A stretch of DNA of 21,331 nucleotides, taken from positions 1-21,331 of the forward strand of contig JANXLW010000314.1 of the NCBI GenBank assembly GCA_025354965.1, read 5' to 3'. Positions 1 through 6,449 of the stretch are shown piece after piece. The position numbers were made by a program, and so were the translations under genes. This DNA is from Betaproteobacteria bacterium. Lineage in GTDB: Bacteria > Pseudomonadota > Gammaproteobacteria > Burkholderiales > Burkholderiaceae_C. Every line of letters starts with the position of its first letter. Positions within the stretch are counted from its first letter, which is position 1. The notes beneath the pieces were generated by a model that worked only from the letters and a program-made list of their open reading frames with translations, had not been told where the DNA came from and searched no databases.

Positions 1-271
1 CATCAGCTGTCGCCAGGGGAAGAGTTCCGCCGGCAACCCACAAGCCAAGAGTTCGCGCCGAGTGACTCAGGAAGTCCTGAATCAAACCGCTGCCTGCTAC
101 CTCCTGGATACCCAGTTTGTCGGTGTCCTGCTGGCCCATCAGACAAAAATACTCTGGCAACACCGCCAATTCAGCGCCTTGTTCAGCAGCCTGAGCCAGC
201 AGTTGTCTCGCTGTGTCCAGATTGCTTTGAACACTGATTCCTGAGACCATCTGAATGGCGGCGATTTTCAT
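1..271 (-). CDS. Carbon-nitrogen hydrolase (nitrilase superfamily), N-terminal 90 residues
   Basis: The minus strand opens at ATG 271-269 and runs off the left edge, so only the first 90 residues are visible. They begin MKIAAIQMVSG, the first beta strand typical of nitrilase-superfamily amidases, and contain AVLPEYF, whose Glu40 matches the catalytic glutamate of the Glu-Lys-Cys triad. The Lys and Cys lie outside the window. The closest relatives by memory are the Nit1/Nit2-like omega-amidase or deaminated-glutathione amidase branch common in Betaproteobacteria; the exact substrate cannot be told. A purine-rich GCAGGG lies upstream of the ATG. The gene is divergent from the CBS gene at 508. 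Confidence 0.88.
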   Translation of the reverse strand, partial: MKIAAIQMVSGISVQSNLDTARQLLAQAAEQGAELAVLPEYFCLMGQQDTDKLGIQEVAGSGLIQDFLSHSARTLGLWVAGGTLPLATAD

Positions 272-507
272 GGATGACCCTGCTCTAAAGTTGACGGACT
301 TGGGATGATTGTGACTTTAATTCCCGGTGACGTTTCTTTCGCTGCCGATCCCGTGCTGACCGGAGTGATTCGGTCAATTGACACATCTGTTACCGGCAAG
401 GTGCGATACTTAAACTCAGATGGATAAATTGTCCTGGCGTCGAAGTGCAGAATGCTGATTCTTACTTCAATCTATTTTCAAGCAAACTTTGCCAAGGAGA
501 CAGTCTC

Positions 508-1065
508 ATGAATGAGTCCGCCCTCGCGACCTTCCGATTCCCTGAAAACACTTGTATCCCACAAGCTCAACCCAAGGCCAAGGGCGCTGTCACGCTAAGC
601 TCGCCAGGCATTGAAGTGATGACCGATCTGGCCCAGGTCAAGGCCGCCACCATTGAACCGGGGACGGCACTTGACAAGGCTGAGCAGGCGATGATCCAGC
701 AAGGCGTTCGGTCGCTGTTTGTTGTCAGCGATTTCCCCTGCGTGGAGGGCTTGGTCACCGCATCTGACCTGATCGGTGAAAAGCCGACGCGTCTGGTCAA
801 TGAGCGCTATGGACGGCGCGAGGATCTGTGTGTCGCCGATGTGATGACCCAACTGTCAATGATCGACGCCCTTGACTATGACGAACTGAAAGTTGCCACC
901 GTGGCCCGGGTGATCGCCACCTTCAAGAAAATCGGACGCAGCCACTTACTGGTGGTACAGGCCGCTACGCGAGAAGGTGCGGCGCGCATTCGCGGTGTCA
1001 TATCCATGACGCAAGTGGAGCGCCAGCTTGGCCGGGCCCTGGTCGAAGTGACGCTGCAAAGTTGA
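508..1065 (+). CDS. CBS-domain protein (tandem CBS pair)
   Basis: A 185-residue cytoplasmic protein. The start at 508 was preferred over an in-frame ATG at 445 because AAGGAGA sits 7 bases upstream. After a non-conserved N-terminus of about 30 residues, two CBS-type modules are visible. The first, roughly residues 37-95, has the pattern of a helix, then VRSLFVVSD and VEGLVTASDLIG. The second, roughly residues 108-180, has VADVMT, then GRSHLLVVQ and IRGVISMTQVERQLG. CBS pairs bind adenosyl ligands (AMP, ATP, SAM) and usually act as energy or redox sensors. No catalytic domain is attached, so its partner is unknown. It is transcribed away from the nitrilase gene. Confidence 0.85.
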   Translation: MNESALATFRFPENTCIPQAQPKAKGAVTLSSPGIEVMTDLAQVKAATIEPGTALDKAEQAMIQQGVRSLFVVSDFPCVEGLVTASDLIGEKPTRLVNERYGRREDLCVADVMTQLSMIDALDYDELKVATVARVIATFKKIGRSHLLVVQAATREGAARIRGVISMTQVERQLGRALVEVTLQS

Positions 1066-1070
1066 AGTGC

Positions 1071-1084
1071 TGTCATCGCTGACA
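1071..1084 (+). terminator. Possible weak terminator hairpin after CBS gene
   Basis: TGTCA-TCGC-TGACA forms a perfect 5-bp stem with a tetraloop six bases after the CBS stop codon. It is followed by CAGTCTTTACTT rather than a clean T run, so it may be only a weak terminator or a chance hairpin. Confidence 0.25.
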
Positions 1085-1176
1085 CAGTCTTTACTTCACC
1101 TTCACTGAAACGCAACAAGTTTCGACATTTGAAGCGACATGATTCATCCGCGCGTATTACTTCGAAAGTGAGCATC

Positions 1177-1707
1177 ATGAAAAAACTACTTCTTTTATCG
1201 GCTGCGCTGGCCTCGAGCGGGCTGTGTCTGGCGCAGGAGGTGGGGCAGGTAATTTCTTCCACTCCCGTCATGCAGCAGGTCGGCGTTCCACGTCAGGTGT
1301 GTACCACGGAACAGGTGGCAGTGCAGCAACCCAAGTCGGGTGCCGGTGCATTGATGGGCGCCATCGCCGGCGGTGCCATGGGCAACGCGGTGGGCGGCGG
1401 CAATGGCAAAACGGCGGCCACCATGCTTGGCATCTTTGGGGGTGCAATCGTTGGCGACAAGGTAGAAGGCGGGGGCGATACGCAGCTGAAAAACGTACAG
1501 CACTGCAGCATGCAGACTTTTTACGAGAGCCGCCCGGTAGCGTACAACGTGGTCTATGAATATGCCGGCAAGCAGTACTCGGTGCAAATGCCGACCGACC
1601 CGGGCCCCACCATCTATCTTCAGATCACGCCGATGGTGTCAAACCCCCAAACGACGCGGCCGATGAAACACTCGCCCGATCAACGTCCGGTTTATCCCCA
1701 GCAATAA
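1177..1707 (+). CDS. Glycine-zipper 2TM-domain envelope protein
   Basis: A 176-residue exported protein. The chosen start at 1177 gives a classical signal peptide (MKKLLLL, then a hydrophobic core, cleavage near LCLAQ at residue 20); an in-frame ATG at 1129 would bury it. Residues 55-98 are a glycine zipper (repeated GxxxG/GGAxxG steps), as in the Rickettsia 17-kDa surface antigen and SlyB-like families, which insert as a hairpin in the outer membrane. The C-terminal part, VVYEYAGKQYSVQMPTDPGP, is the small beta domain commonly attached to this zipper in Burkholderiales proteins. Cys42 and Cys110 could form a disulfide. No lipobox is present. Role: probably envelope integrity; the specific function is unknown. 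Confidence 0.85.
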   Translation: MKKLLLLSAALASSGLCLAQEVGQVISSTPVMQQVGVPRQVCTTEQVAVQQPKSGAGALMGAIAGGAMGNAVGGGNGKTAATMLGIFGGAIVGDKVEGGGDTQLKNVQHCSMQTFYESRPVAYNVVYEYAGKQYSVQMPTDPGPTIYLQITPMVSNPQTTRPMKHSPDQRPVYPQQ

Positions 1708-1754
1708 TTCCACGTTACCGCTTCAATGCGGACGGGGTAGTCCCTGCCTTGCAA

Positions 1755-1768
1755 TTGGTGTCGACCAA
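1755..1768. promoter_or_regulatory. Inverted repeat upstream of sigma-54-type promoter
   Basis: TTGGT-GTCG-ACCAA is a perfect 5-bp dyad about 15 bases upstream of the -24 element of the putative sigma-54 promoter. It could be an operator, but is closer than enhancer sites usually are, so it may be chance. Confidence 0.25.
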
Positions 1769-1782
1769 GGGGTCGTTGTCGC

Positions 1783-1798
1783 TGGCACTGATTTTGCA
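1783..1798 (+). promoter_or_regulatory. Putative sigma-54 (RpoN) promoter
   Basis: TGGCAC at 1783-1788 and TTGCA at 1794-1798 match the sigma-54 consensus TGGCACG-N4-TTGCW at every fixed base except the seventh (T for G). The invariant GG (1784-1785) and GC (1796-1797) doublets are exactly 12 bases apart. Transcription would begin near 1808, giving a leader of about 22 bases that carries the GGAGG ribosome site of the small gene at 1831. The spacing is right for a working promoter, but no activator site was identified. Confidence 0.55.
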
Positions 1799-1830
1799 TA
1801 GCTGCAAGGAAAATGAGTGGAGGAATGGAA

Positions 1831-2061
1831 ATGAATGCCTTTTTTGGTGCATTGATTTTGTCGATCGCCTCAGCCGCTGTGGGCGTTTTGGCCTCAGAGG
1901 AGTTGCATGAAATGGCCCTTGCGGCCGGCGGCGCCGGGGCCGTCCTTCGATCGACCCCAGACTATTCGCAACAGGAGCAAAACCAGCAAATTAAACAGCC
2001 GGTCAACTATCCGGCCGATGGTGGGGCGCCGAACCTCACTACCGAAGCTGGCGACAACTAA
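1831..2061 (+). CDS. Small orphan membrane or secreted protein, 76 aa
   Basis: I do not recognise the family. The start at 1831 was chosen because GGAGG (1819-1823) lies 7 bases upstream; ATGs at 1813 and 1825 are in frame but have poor spacing to a ribosome site. The N-terminus MNAFFGALILSIASAAVGVLAS is a hydrophobic segment without a positive charge before it, so it may be a membrane anchor or an atypical signal peptide. An alanine/glycine-rich stretch follows, then a polar tail rich in Gln, Asn and Pro (YSQQEQNQQIKQ). There is no cysteine. A sigma-54-type promoter precedes it. It ends 36 bases from the convergent Spy-like gene. It could be a small stress or surface peptide, but no function can be assigned. 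Confidence 0.55.
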   Translation: MNAFFGALILSIASAAVGVLASEELHEMALAAGGAGAVLRSTPDYSQQEQNQQIKQPVNYPADGGAPNLTTEAGDN

Positions 2062-2078
2062 GATACACCAAGGTCGGT

Positions 2079-2092
2079 TGCCACAGCTGGCA
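2079..2092. terminator. Possible bidirectional hairpin between convergent genes
   Basis: TGCCA-CAGC-TGGCA forms a perfect 5-bp stem with a tetraloop in the 36-base gap between the converging small gene and Spy-like gene. There is no T tract on either side, so terminator function is uncertain. Confidence 0.25.
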
Positions 2093-2097
2093 GTGCA

Positions 2098-2607
2098 TCA
2101 ATTCTGCGACATCGAGCCAGCCATCCCGGCGCCAGCACCGCCGCGGTGCGAGCGCTTGCCCGAGTCAGGCTTGTTTTCTTTGCGGTGAGCGTCCTCACCG
2201 GGCAGAGTCGAGCCGATGTCTGCGGAAGTGAATGTTGGAATTGTCGAGATCAACATTTGATTGGCGATTTTTTGCTGATCAGGAATCAGACTGGCGTACA
2301 AAGCCTTCGCGGCAGACTCAAGTTCTTCCAATGCGGCCAGCCGGTTCTGCAGATTGTCGACCAATCGGCCGATTTGATGTGGGGCGGTGTCTTCTGGCGC
2401 TGGCACCACCGGCTTTTGCCGGTAATAGGCACTGGCATAAGCATCTACCTTGCTTTCATAGGCACTCCAAAAACCTTGCTGCTGAACCGTCAATGCAAGA
2501 CGATCATGAAACTGGGTCAAGGAACCTTCCGGGCTTTTTGATTGCGCCCAGCTCACGAGGGGCACCACAACGACGACTAAGCACGCCAGTTTTTTCATTT
2601 GAATCAT
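2098..2607 (-). CDS. Spy/CpxP-like periplasmic protein (LTxxQ family)
   Basis: A 169-residue exported protein (166 if the second Met at 2598 is used; that start gives a cleaner signal peptide MKKLACLVVVVVPLVSWAQS and has GGG 9 bases upstream). An LTVQQ at residues 39-43 and a degenerate second copy, LIPDQ at 107-111, match the LTxxQ repeats of the Spy/CpxP chaperone family, and the segment between is predicted to be helical (FWSAYESKVDAY, RLVDNLQNRLAALEELESAAKALY). Family members cradle unfolded periplasmic proteins or modulate envelope-stress kinases. The C-terminal 30 residues are low-complexity and Gly/Arg-rich. Its start codon overlaps the protease stop codon (ATGA), implying translational coupling. 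Confidence 0.75.
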   Translation of the reverse strand: MIQMKKLACLVVVVVPLVSWAQSKSPEGSLTQFHDRLALTVQQQGFWSAYESKVDAYASAYYRQKPVVPAPEDTAPHQIGRLVDNLQNRLAALEELESAAKALYASLIPDQQKIANQMLISTIPTFTSADIGSTLPGEDAHRKENKPDSGKRSHRGGAGAGMAGSMSQN

Positions 2608-4073
2608 CCCAAACGCAAGGCAATGTAGATTTTCATTCCATCGCGCAGTACCAGCAGGGCAACTGACTTGTCGGATCGTGTTGCTTCAAAACCTGCCTGT
2701 TCGATGCTGGTCACCGGCTTGGCATTGATCGCCAGCAACATGTCACCCGGTTGCACGCCGGCGTGTTCGGCGGCGCCACTCACGCCCTCGACCAACAACC
2801 CCGAAGCCAGCCCCGACCCATGTGGGCCTTCCGGTTTTGGCGAACTGAGCAGCAGGCCGAAACGCAACACGGGATTGGGCGCTGCGGCGACCTTTGTCGG
2901 CGTCGCAGGGGTATGGGTCACTGCATCACCCAGCCGGGCATGCAACGTTTGCCGAGCGCCCTGGCGCCAGACGGCGATTTCAATTTGATCGCCGGGTTGC
3001 GCCAGGCTGACGTTGGCTGACAAGTCGCCCGCCAGTTCAATGGGTCGACCATTCACTGCCAGCACCACATCACCAGTTGCAAGACCGGCACGCTCAGCCG
3101 CGCTGTCTTTCTCGACTTCATTGACCAGGGCACCAGCCGGGCGCTCAAGCCTGAAGGACTCAGCCAAGGTTTGATCCACCTCCTGCACGGAAACGCCAAG
3201 CCGAGCGTGATGGACCTGGCCGGTGCTCAGGATTTGTTGTTCTATGCGCAGTGCGACATCGATCGGAATCGCGAATGACAAGCCCTGGTAGCCGCCCGAG
3301 AGGCTAAATATCTGCGAGTTGATGCCCACCACTTCGCCGCGCATATTGATCAGCGGACCGCCCGAATTGCCAGGGTTGATGGCCGCATCGGTCTGGATAA
3401 ATGCGACGGAACCATCGCCGGGCAGTGAGCGCCGGGTAGCGCTGATGACGCCGGCCGTGACGCTGCTCTCGAAGCCAAACGGTGAGCCGATCGCCATCAC
3501 CCATTCACCGACGCGCAAAGGGGTGGGTGGGGACAGCGAGGCGACGGGTAAGTGGGTGGCCTCAATTTTCAGCACGGCGATGTCGGTCATTTTGTCGCTG
3601 CCCAGCACCTTGGCGCGAAATTCCCGGCGGTCGGTCAGTTTGACGACTACTTCCTCGGCGTCGCTGACCACGTGCGCATTGGTCAGGATCACGCCGTCGG
3701 TGCTGACGATGAAACCTGAGCCCTCGCCCCGAACCGGCATTTGCATCTGCGGTGGCAGGCCACCAAAGCGCTGCTGAAAGCGGCGCAGGAAGTCACGCAT
3801 GGCATCGCCGTCCTGTGAGCCCGCGGCGTCACCTCCGTCAACCCCCGGCGCGTCGGCAGCGGTCGACACTTTGCGAGTGCCGCGTACGCTGATGTTCACC
3901 ACCACCAGTGAGAATTGTGCCGCGATGCTGGTCATGTCCGGCAGTGCTGCAGCGGTGGTCAGCGGCGACGAAGGCAATGCTTGTGCGTAGGTTAGTGTGC
4001 AGGTCAATGTGCTCGCCAACGTCGCCGCCAGGACTATGGTGGAACGGATCAGGTGGTTTTGTTTGACTTGCAT
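2604..4073 (-). CDS. HtrA/Deg-family periplasmic serine protease with two PDZ domains
   Basis: A 489-residue trypsin-fold protease that degrades or refolds damaged periplasmic proteins. With the start at 4073 it has a signal peptide (residues 1-30, ending TLTYAQA). The catalytic triad is His134 in TNAHVV, Asp164 in TDIAVLKI and Ser237 in GNSGGPL. A Gly/Asp-rich linker and a RFQQRFGG region (about 71-105) resemble the DegP LA loop. PDZ1 spans about 289-380 and PDZ2 about 405-488. An in-frame ATG at 4148 would add 25 basic residues; neither start has a strong ribosome site. It follows the kinase gene on the same strand with a 139-base gap and is coupled to the Spy-like gene by a 4-base ATGA overlap. 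DegP versus DegQ/MucD type is not resolved. Confidence 0.93.
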   Translation of the reverse strand: MQVKQNHLIRSTIVLAATLASTLTCTLTYAQALPSSPLTTAAALPDMTSIAAQFSLVVVNISVRGTRKVSTAADAPGVDGGDAAGSQDGDAMRDFLRRFQQRFGGLPPQMQMPVRGEGSGFIVSTDGVILTNAHVVSDAEEVVVKLTDRREFRAKVLGSDKMTDIAVLKIEATHLPVASLSPPTPLRVGEWVMAIGSPFGFESSVTAGVISATRRSLPGDGSVAFIQTDAAINPGNSGGPLINMRGEVVGINSQIFSLSGGYQGLSFAIPIDVALRIEQQILSTGQVHHARLGVSVQEVDQTLAESFRLERPAGALVNEVEKDSAAERAGLATGDVVLAVNGRPIELAGDLSANVSLAQPGDQIEIAVWRQGARQTLHARLGDAVTHTPATPTKVAAAPNPVLRFGLLLSSPKPEGPHGSGLASGLLVEGVSGAAEHAGVQPGDMLLAINAKPVTSIEQAGFEATRSDKSVALLVLRDGMKIYIALRLG

Positions 4074-4154
4074 GGTGTGTTTTAGATGCTTTTTAATTGG
4101 TATGGGTGTGTGGCGAGCGAGTCTGCGGGCGGCGTGTATCAGTGCCATGTGGAA

Positions 4155-4199
4155 ACGTGAAGTCCACGTAAATGATCGAGGCTTTGACGAAATCCGTCA
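4155..4199. promoter_or_regulatory. Pair of identical-geometry dyads upstream of the protease gene
   Basis: ACGTG-N5-CACGT at 4155-4169 and TGACG-N5-CGTCA at 4185-4199 are two perfect 5-5-5 inverted repeats whose centres are 30 bases apart, about three helical turns. They sit between the kinase stop and the protease start. Neither is followed by a T tract in the minus direction, so they look more like operators than terminators. The regulator is unknown. Confidence 0.35.
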
Positions 4200-4212
4200 C
4201 GCTGGAAATTGC

Positions 4213-5592
4213 TTAATCCCTGAAGAATCTGCTGATGACCAGCAGCCCGCTGCCCCCGTGCGTCGGCGCGACCACTTCGATGGTGGCGCCACAGTGGGAG
4301 GCGAGCTCTTTGACGATGGCCAGTCCCAGCCCGCTGCCGGGCGAGTTTGTGCTGTTCATCCGAAAAAAGCGCTGAAAGATTTTCTCCCGGTATTCAGGCG
4401 GCACACCCGGCCCGTTGTCTTCAACGCAGACGGCAATTGTTCCTGGTGCTGACTGCACCTTCACAGTCACCACGCCGCGGCTCGCGGTGTACTGAATGGC
4501 GTTGTCAACGACATTCATAACAATTTCCCGCAACGCTGCCGGGTCAGTTGCAACCACCGAGTCGGCACCGGTGCGTTCGAAACCCAAATCGATCTGCTTG
4601 CCATGGGCTTGTACAGCCAGATCCTCCAGCACCTTTTGCACGATGTCGCAGCACGCCTGCGTTGACAGCAGGGTCTTGCTGGCGTTATAGGCTTCCGCCG
4701 AGGAAAGTGTCAAAAATTGATGCACCAGTCGCGCGGTTTGCTGCAGTGTCTTGCGCGCAGCGATCAACGCGGTATCCCCGCTTTGCTTGCTCTCAGCGCG
4801 CAGGGCATCGCTGATTTGGGTATTCAATATGGCAAGCGGCGTGCGCAGTTGGTGCGCCGCGTTCTGGATGAAGGTGTTGCGCAGGCTGGTATAGCGTTCA
4901 ATGCGTTGGATGTAGTCATTGAAAGAATCCACAAGAGGTGTCAACTCGGACGGAATCTTGTGGGTCTGCAGTTTTTGCAGAGAGCCCTCCTTGCGCGAAC
5001 GAACATCGTTGCGGAGTCGAATCAAGGGCTGCAGACCGCGGTGCAGGCCAAACAAAATGAAGATCGCTGCCAGTGCCAATATCAGCAACTGCTGGCGCAC
5101 CGCATGCAGCCAAAGCCTGGAGCTTAGCTGCGCGCGGCCATGCGTGGTTTGGGCCACTTCCACGATTACAGGCAGGGCCGAAGGATTGCCGATGACCGGT
5201 TGCAACAAGGCTACCACGCGCACCGGTTCACCCCGCATGGCGGCGCCAAAGTAGAACGGCGATTCGCCTGAAAAGCTCTGTGCCGGAACATCCAGATCGG
5301 TGTAACCCGATAGCAACTGTCCGGCACCGGTGGTCACGCGATAGAAGATCCGGTCAGACTGCTCCGACTGAAAAAGTTCTAGTGCCGCCGGAGGAATCTG
5401 GTGCTGGAAGGTACCATCTTCAAAGCTGATTTGCTCAGCGATCATTCGGGCAGAGCCCAGCAGCAGGCGGTCTTGCACGACGGAAGCTGTATTCAATGCG
5501 CTCTTATAGGTGAGCCAAATATCCACTGCTACAGCGCTCACCAGTGGCAACAAGACCCAGGCCAGCAACTGTCGTCGAAGGCTGCTATTCAT
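4213..5592 (-). CDS. TctE-like sensor histidine kinase
   Basis: A 459-residue inner-membrane kinase. The start at 5592 overlaps the regulator's end by 8 bases; an upstream in-frame start at 5625 lies deeper in that gene. It has TM1 at about 9-28, a periplasmic domain at about 30-160 with the 2CSK_N signature (LLLGSARMIAEQI, then DRIFYRV and GYTDL), and TM2 at about 166-184. A HisKA H-box, NAAHQLRTPLA, has phospho-acceptor His247. The ATPase domain shows the N box (NVVDNAIQYT, about 360-369), G1 box (EDNGPG, about 391-396) and G2 box (GSGLGLAIV, about 419-427). Known TctE proteins sense tricarboxylates, but relatives sense other anions. The adjacent porin and importer suggest a solute-sensing role. 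Confidence 0.93.
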   Translation of the reverse strand: MNSSLRRQLLAWVLLPLVSAVAVDIWLTYKSALNTASVVQDRLLLGSARMIAEQISFEDGTFQHQIPPAALELFQSEQSDRIFYRVTTGAGQLLSGYTDLDVPAQSFSGESPFYFGAAMRGEPVRVVALLQPVIGNPSALPVIVEVAQTTHGRAQLSSRLWLHAVRQQLLILALAAIFILFGLHRGLQPLIRLRNDVRSRKEGSLQKLQTHKIPSELTPLVDSFNDYIQRIERYTSLRNTFIQNAAHQLRTPLAILNTQISDALRAESKQSGDTALIAARKTLQQTARLVHQFLTLSSAEAYNASKTLLSTQACCDIVQKVLEDLAVQAHGKQIDLGFERTGADSVVATDPAALREIVMNVVDNAIQYTASRGVVTVKVQSAPGTIAVCVEDNGPGVPPEYREKIFQRFFRMNSTNSPGSGLGLAIVKELASHCGATIEVVAPTHGGSGLLVISRFFRD

Positions 5593-6259
5593 TGTCGGCC
5601 TGGCGCAGCAAGTACCCGAGTCCACGCAGGGTCATGATTTTTGCCGAACTGTGTTCCAGCTTTTTGCGCAATCGGTGAACATAAATTTCGATGGCATCGG
5701 TAGATGCATCTTCGTCCAGAGAAAAAAGGCTTTGTGCCAGTGCATGTTTGGTGACGGTGGTACCTGCTTTGCGCATCAGCACATCCAGCACCGCGCGTTC
5801 CCGCGGCGTCAACGCCAACGGCCGCTGCGAAATCTGAAATTCACGCGTGTTGGAGTTGTAGGTCAGATCGCCGCAGGCAATCATCGGGTTGGCCTGGCCT
5901 GAAGATCGTCGCAAGAGCACGCGGATGCGGGCTTCAAGCTCTTCAATCTCAAAGGGTTTGGCCATGTAATCGTCGGCCCCCTGATCAAGTTCACTGACAC
6001 GACTCTGGATGGTGTTGTTGGCGGTGAGAACCAGCACTGGCGTTGCGTCCTGGCGCGCGCGCAGGCGCCGCAATACTTCCTTGCCGTCCATTTTTGGCAG
6101 ATTGAGATCAAGTATGACCAGATTGTATTTTTCTGACTGCAAGGCAAAGTCAGCAGCGGCGCCGTTATCGATGCAGTCGACCGTGTACTGCTCCTTGCGC
6201 AGAGTGCGGCCCAGCCATTGCGCCAATTCGATGTTGTCTTCGACGACCAGGATTCGCAT
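5585..6259 (-). CDS. OmpR/PhoB-family response regulator (TctD-like)
   Basis: A 224-residue two-component regulator. The start at 6259 gives the canonical MRILVVEDN; longer readings lack conserved sequence. The receiver domain (1-115) has the acidic pocket Asp8, phospho-acceptor Asp51 in LVILDLNLP, Thr79 and Lys101 in AKPF. The C-terminal winged helix (about 128-220) has the recognition-helix pattern DASTDAIEIYVHRLRKKLE followed by the wing LRGLGYLL. It precedes and overlaps the kinase gene, so the two form an operon. It is divergent from the porin gene, and the 190-base gap between them carries an 11-bp tandem direct repeat, the type of site this family binds as a head-to-tail dimer. Confidence 0.94.
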   Translation of the reverse strand: MRILVVEDNIELAQWLGRTLRKEQYTVDCIDNGAAADFALQSEKYNLVILDLNLPKMDGKEVLRRLRARQDATPVLVLTANNTIQSRVSELDQGADDYMAKPFEIEELEARIRVLLRRSSGQANPMIACGDLTYNSNTREFQISQRPLALTPRERAVLDVLMRKAGTTVTKHALAQSLFSLDEDASTDAIEIYVHRLRKKLEHSSAKIMTLRGLGYLLRQADNE

Positions 6260-6346
6260 GGCATTGCAGCGCGCTGAGCTGACCAAAAAATGATGGCAAA
6301 TGATAGACCTGAGGAAGCGGATCAGTACTTTCCCTAGGTTCGCGGA

Positions 6347-6368
6347 ACTGAAAGCGGACTGAAAGCGG
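6347..6368. promoter_or_regulatory. Tandem 11-bp repeat, candidate response-regulator box
   Basis: ACTGAAAGCGG occurs twice without a gap at 6347-6357 and 6358-6368, between the divergent regulator and porin genes. OmpR/PhoB-family regulators bind direct repeats spaced one helical turn (about 11 bp). The box lies about 82-103 bases upstream of the porin ATG and 88-109 bases upstream of the regulator ATG, so it could serve both promoters. A weak -10-like TACATT follows at 6377-6382. Confidence 0.55.
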
Positions 6369-6449
6369 GTGCCAACTACATTGCCTCTCGGTTGGTGTCT
6401 AACCCAACGCTCGGACGTTCCATCATTTTTTTTACCGGAGACTTCATCA

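Noticed and set aside
378..410. TTGACA at 378-383 with GATACT at 405-410 as a promoter for the first CBS gene.
   Set aside because: The spacing is 21 bases, too long for a sigma-70 promoter, and no better -10 lies at 16-18 bases.
1063..1075. A 13-base sequence TGAAGTGCTGTCA repeated at 10725-10737.
   Set aside because: A few shared 13-mers are expected by chance in 21 kb, and the contexts differ (stop codon region of the CBS gene versus an intergenic gap).
1224..1559. Overlapping reading frames of about 110-130 codons on both strands of the glycine-zipper gene.
   Set aside because: They are shadows of the GC-rich zipper coding region: Arg/Gly/Cys-rich composition, no ribosome sites, no recognisable domains.
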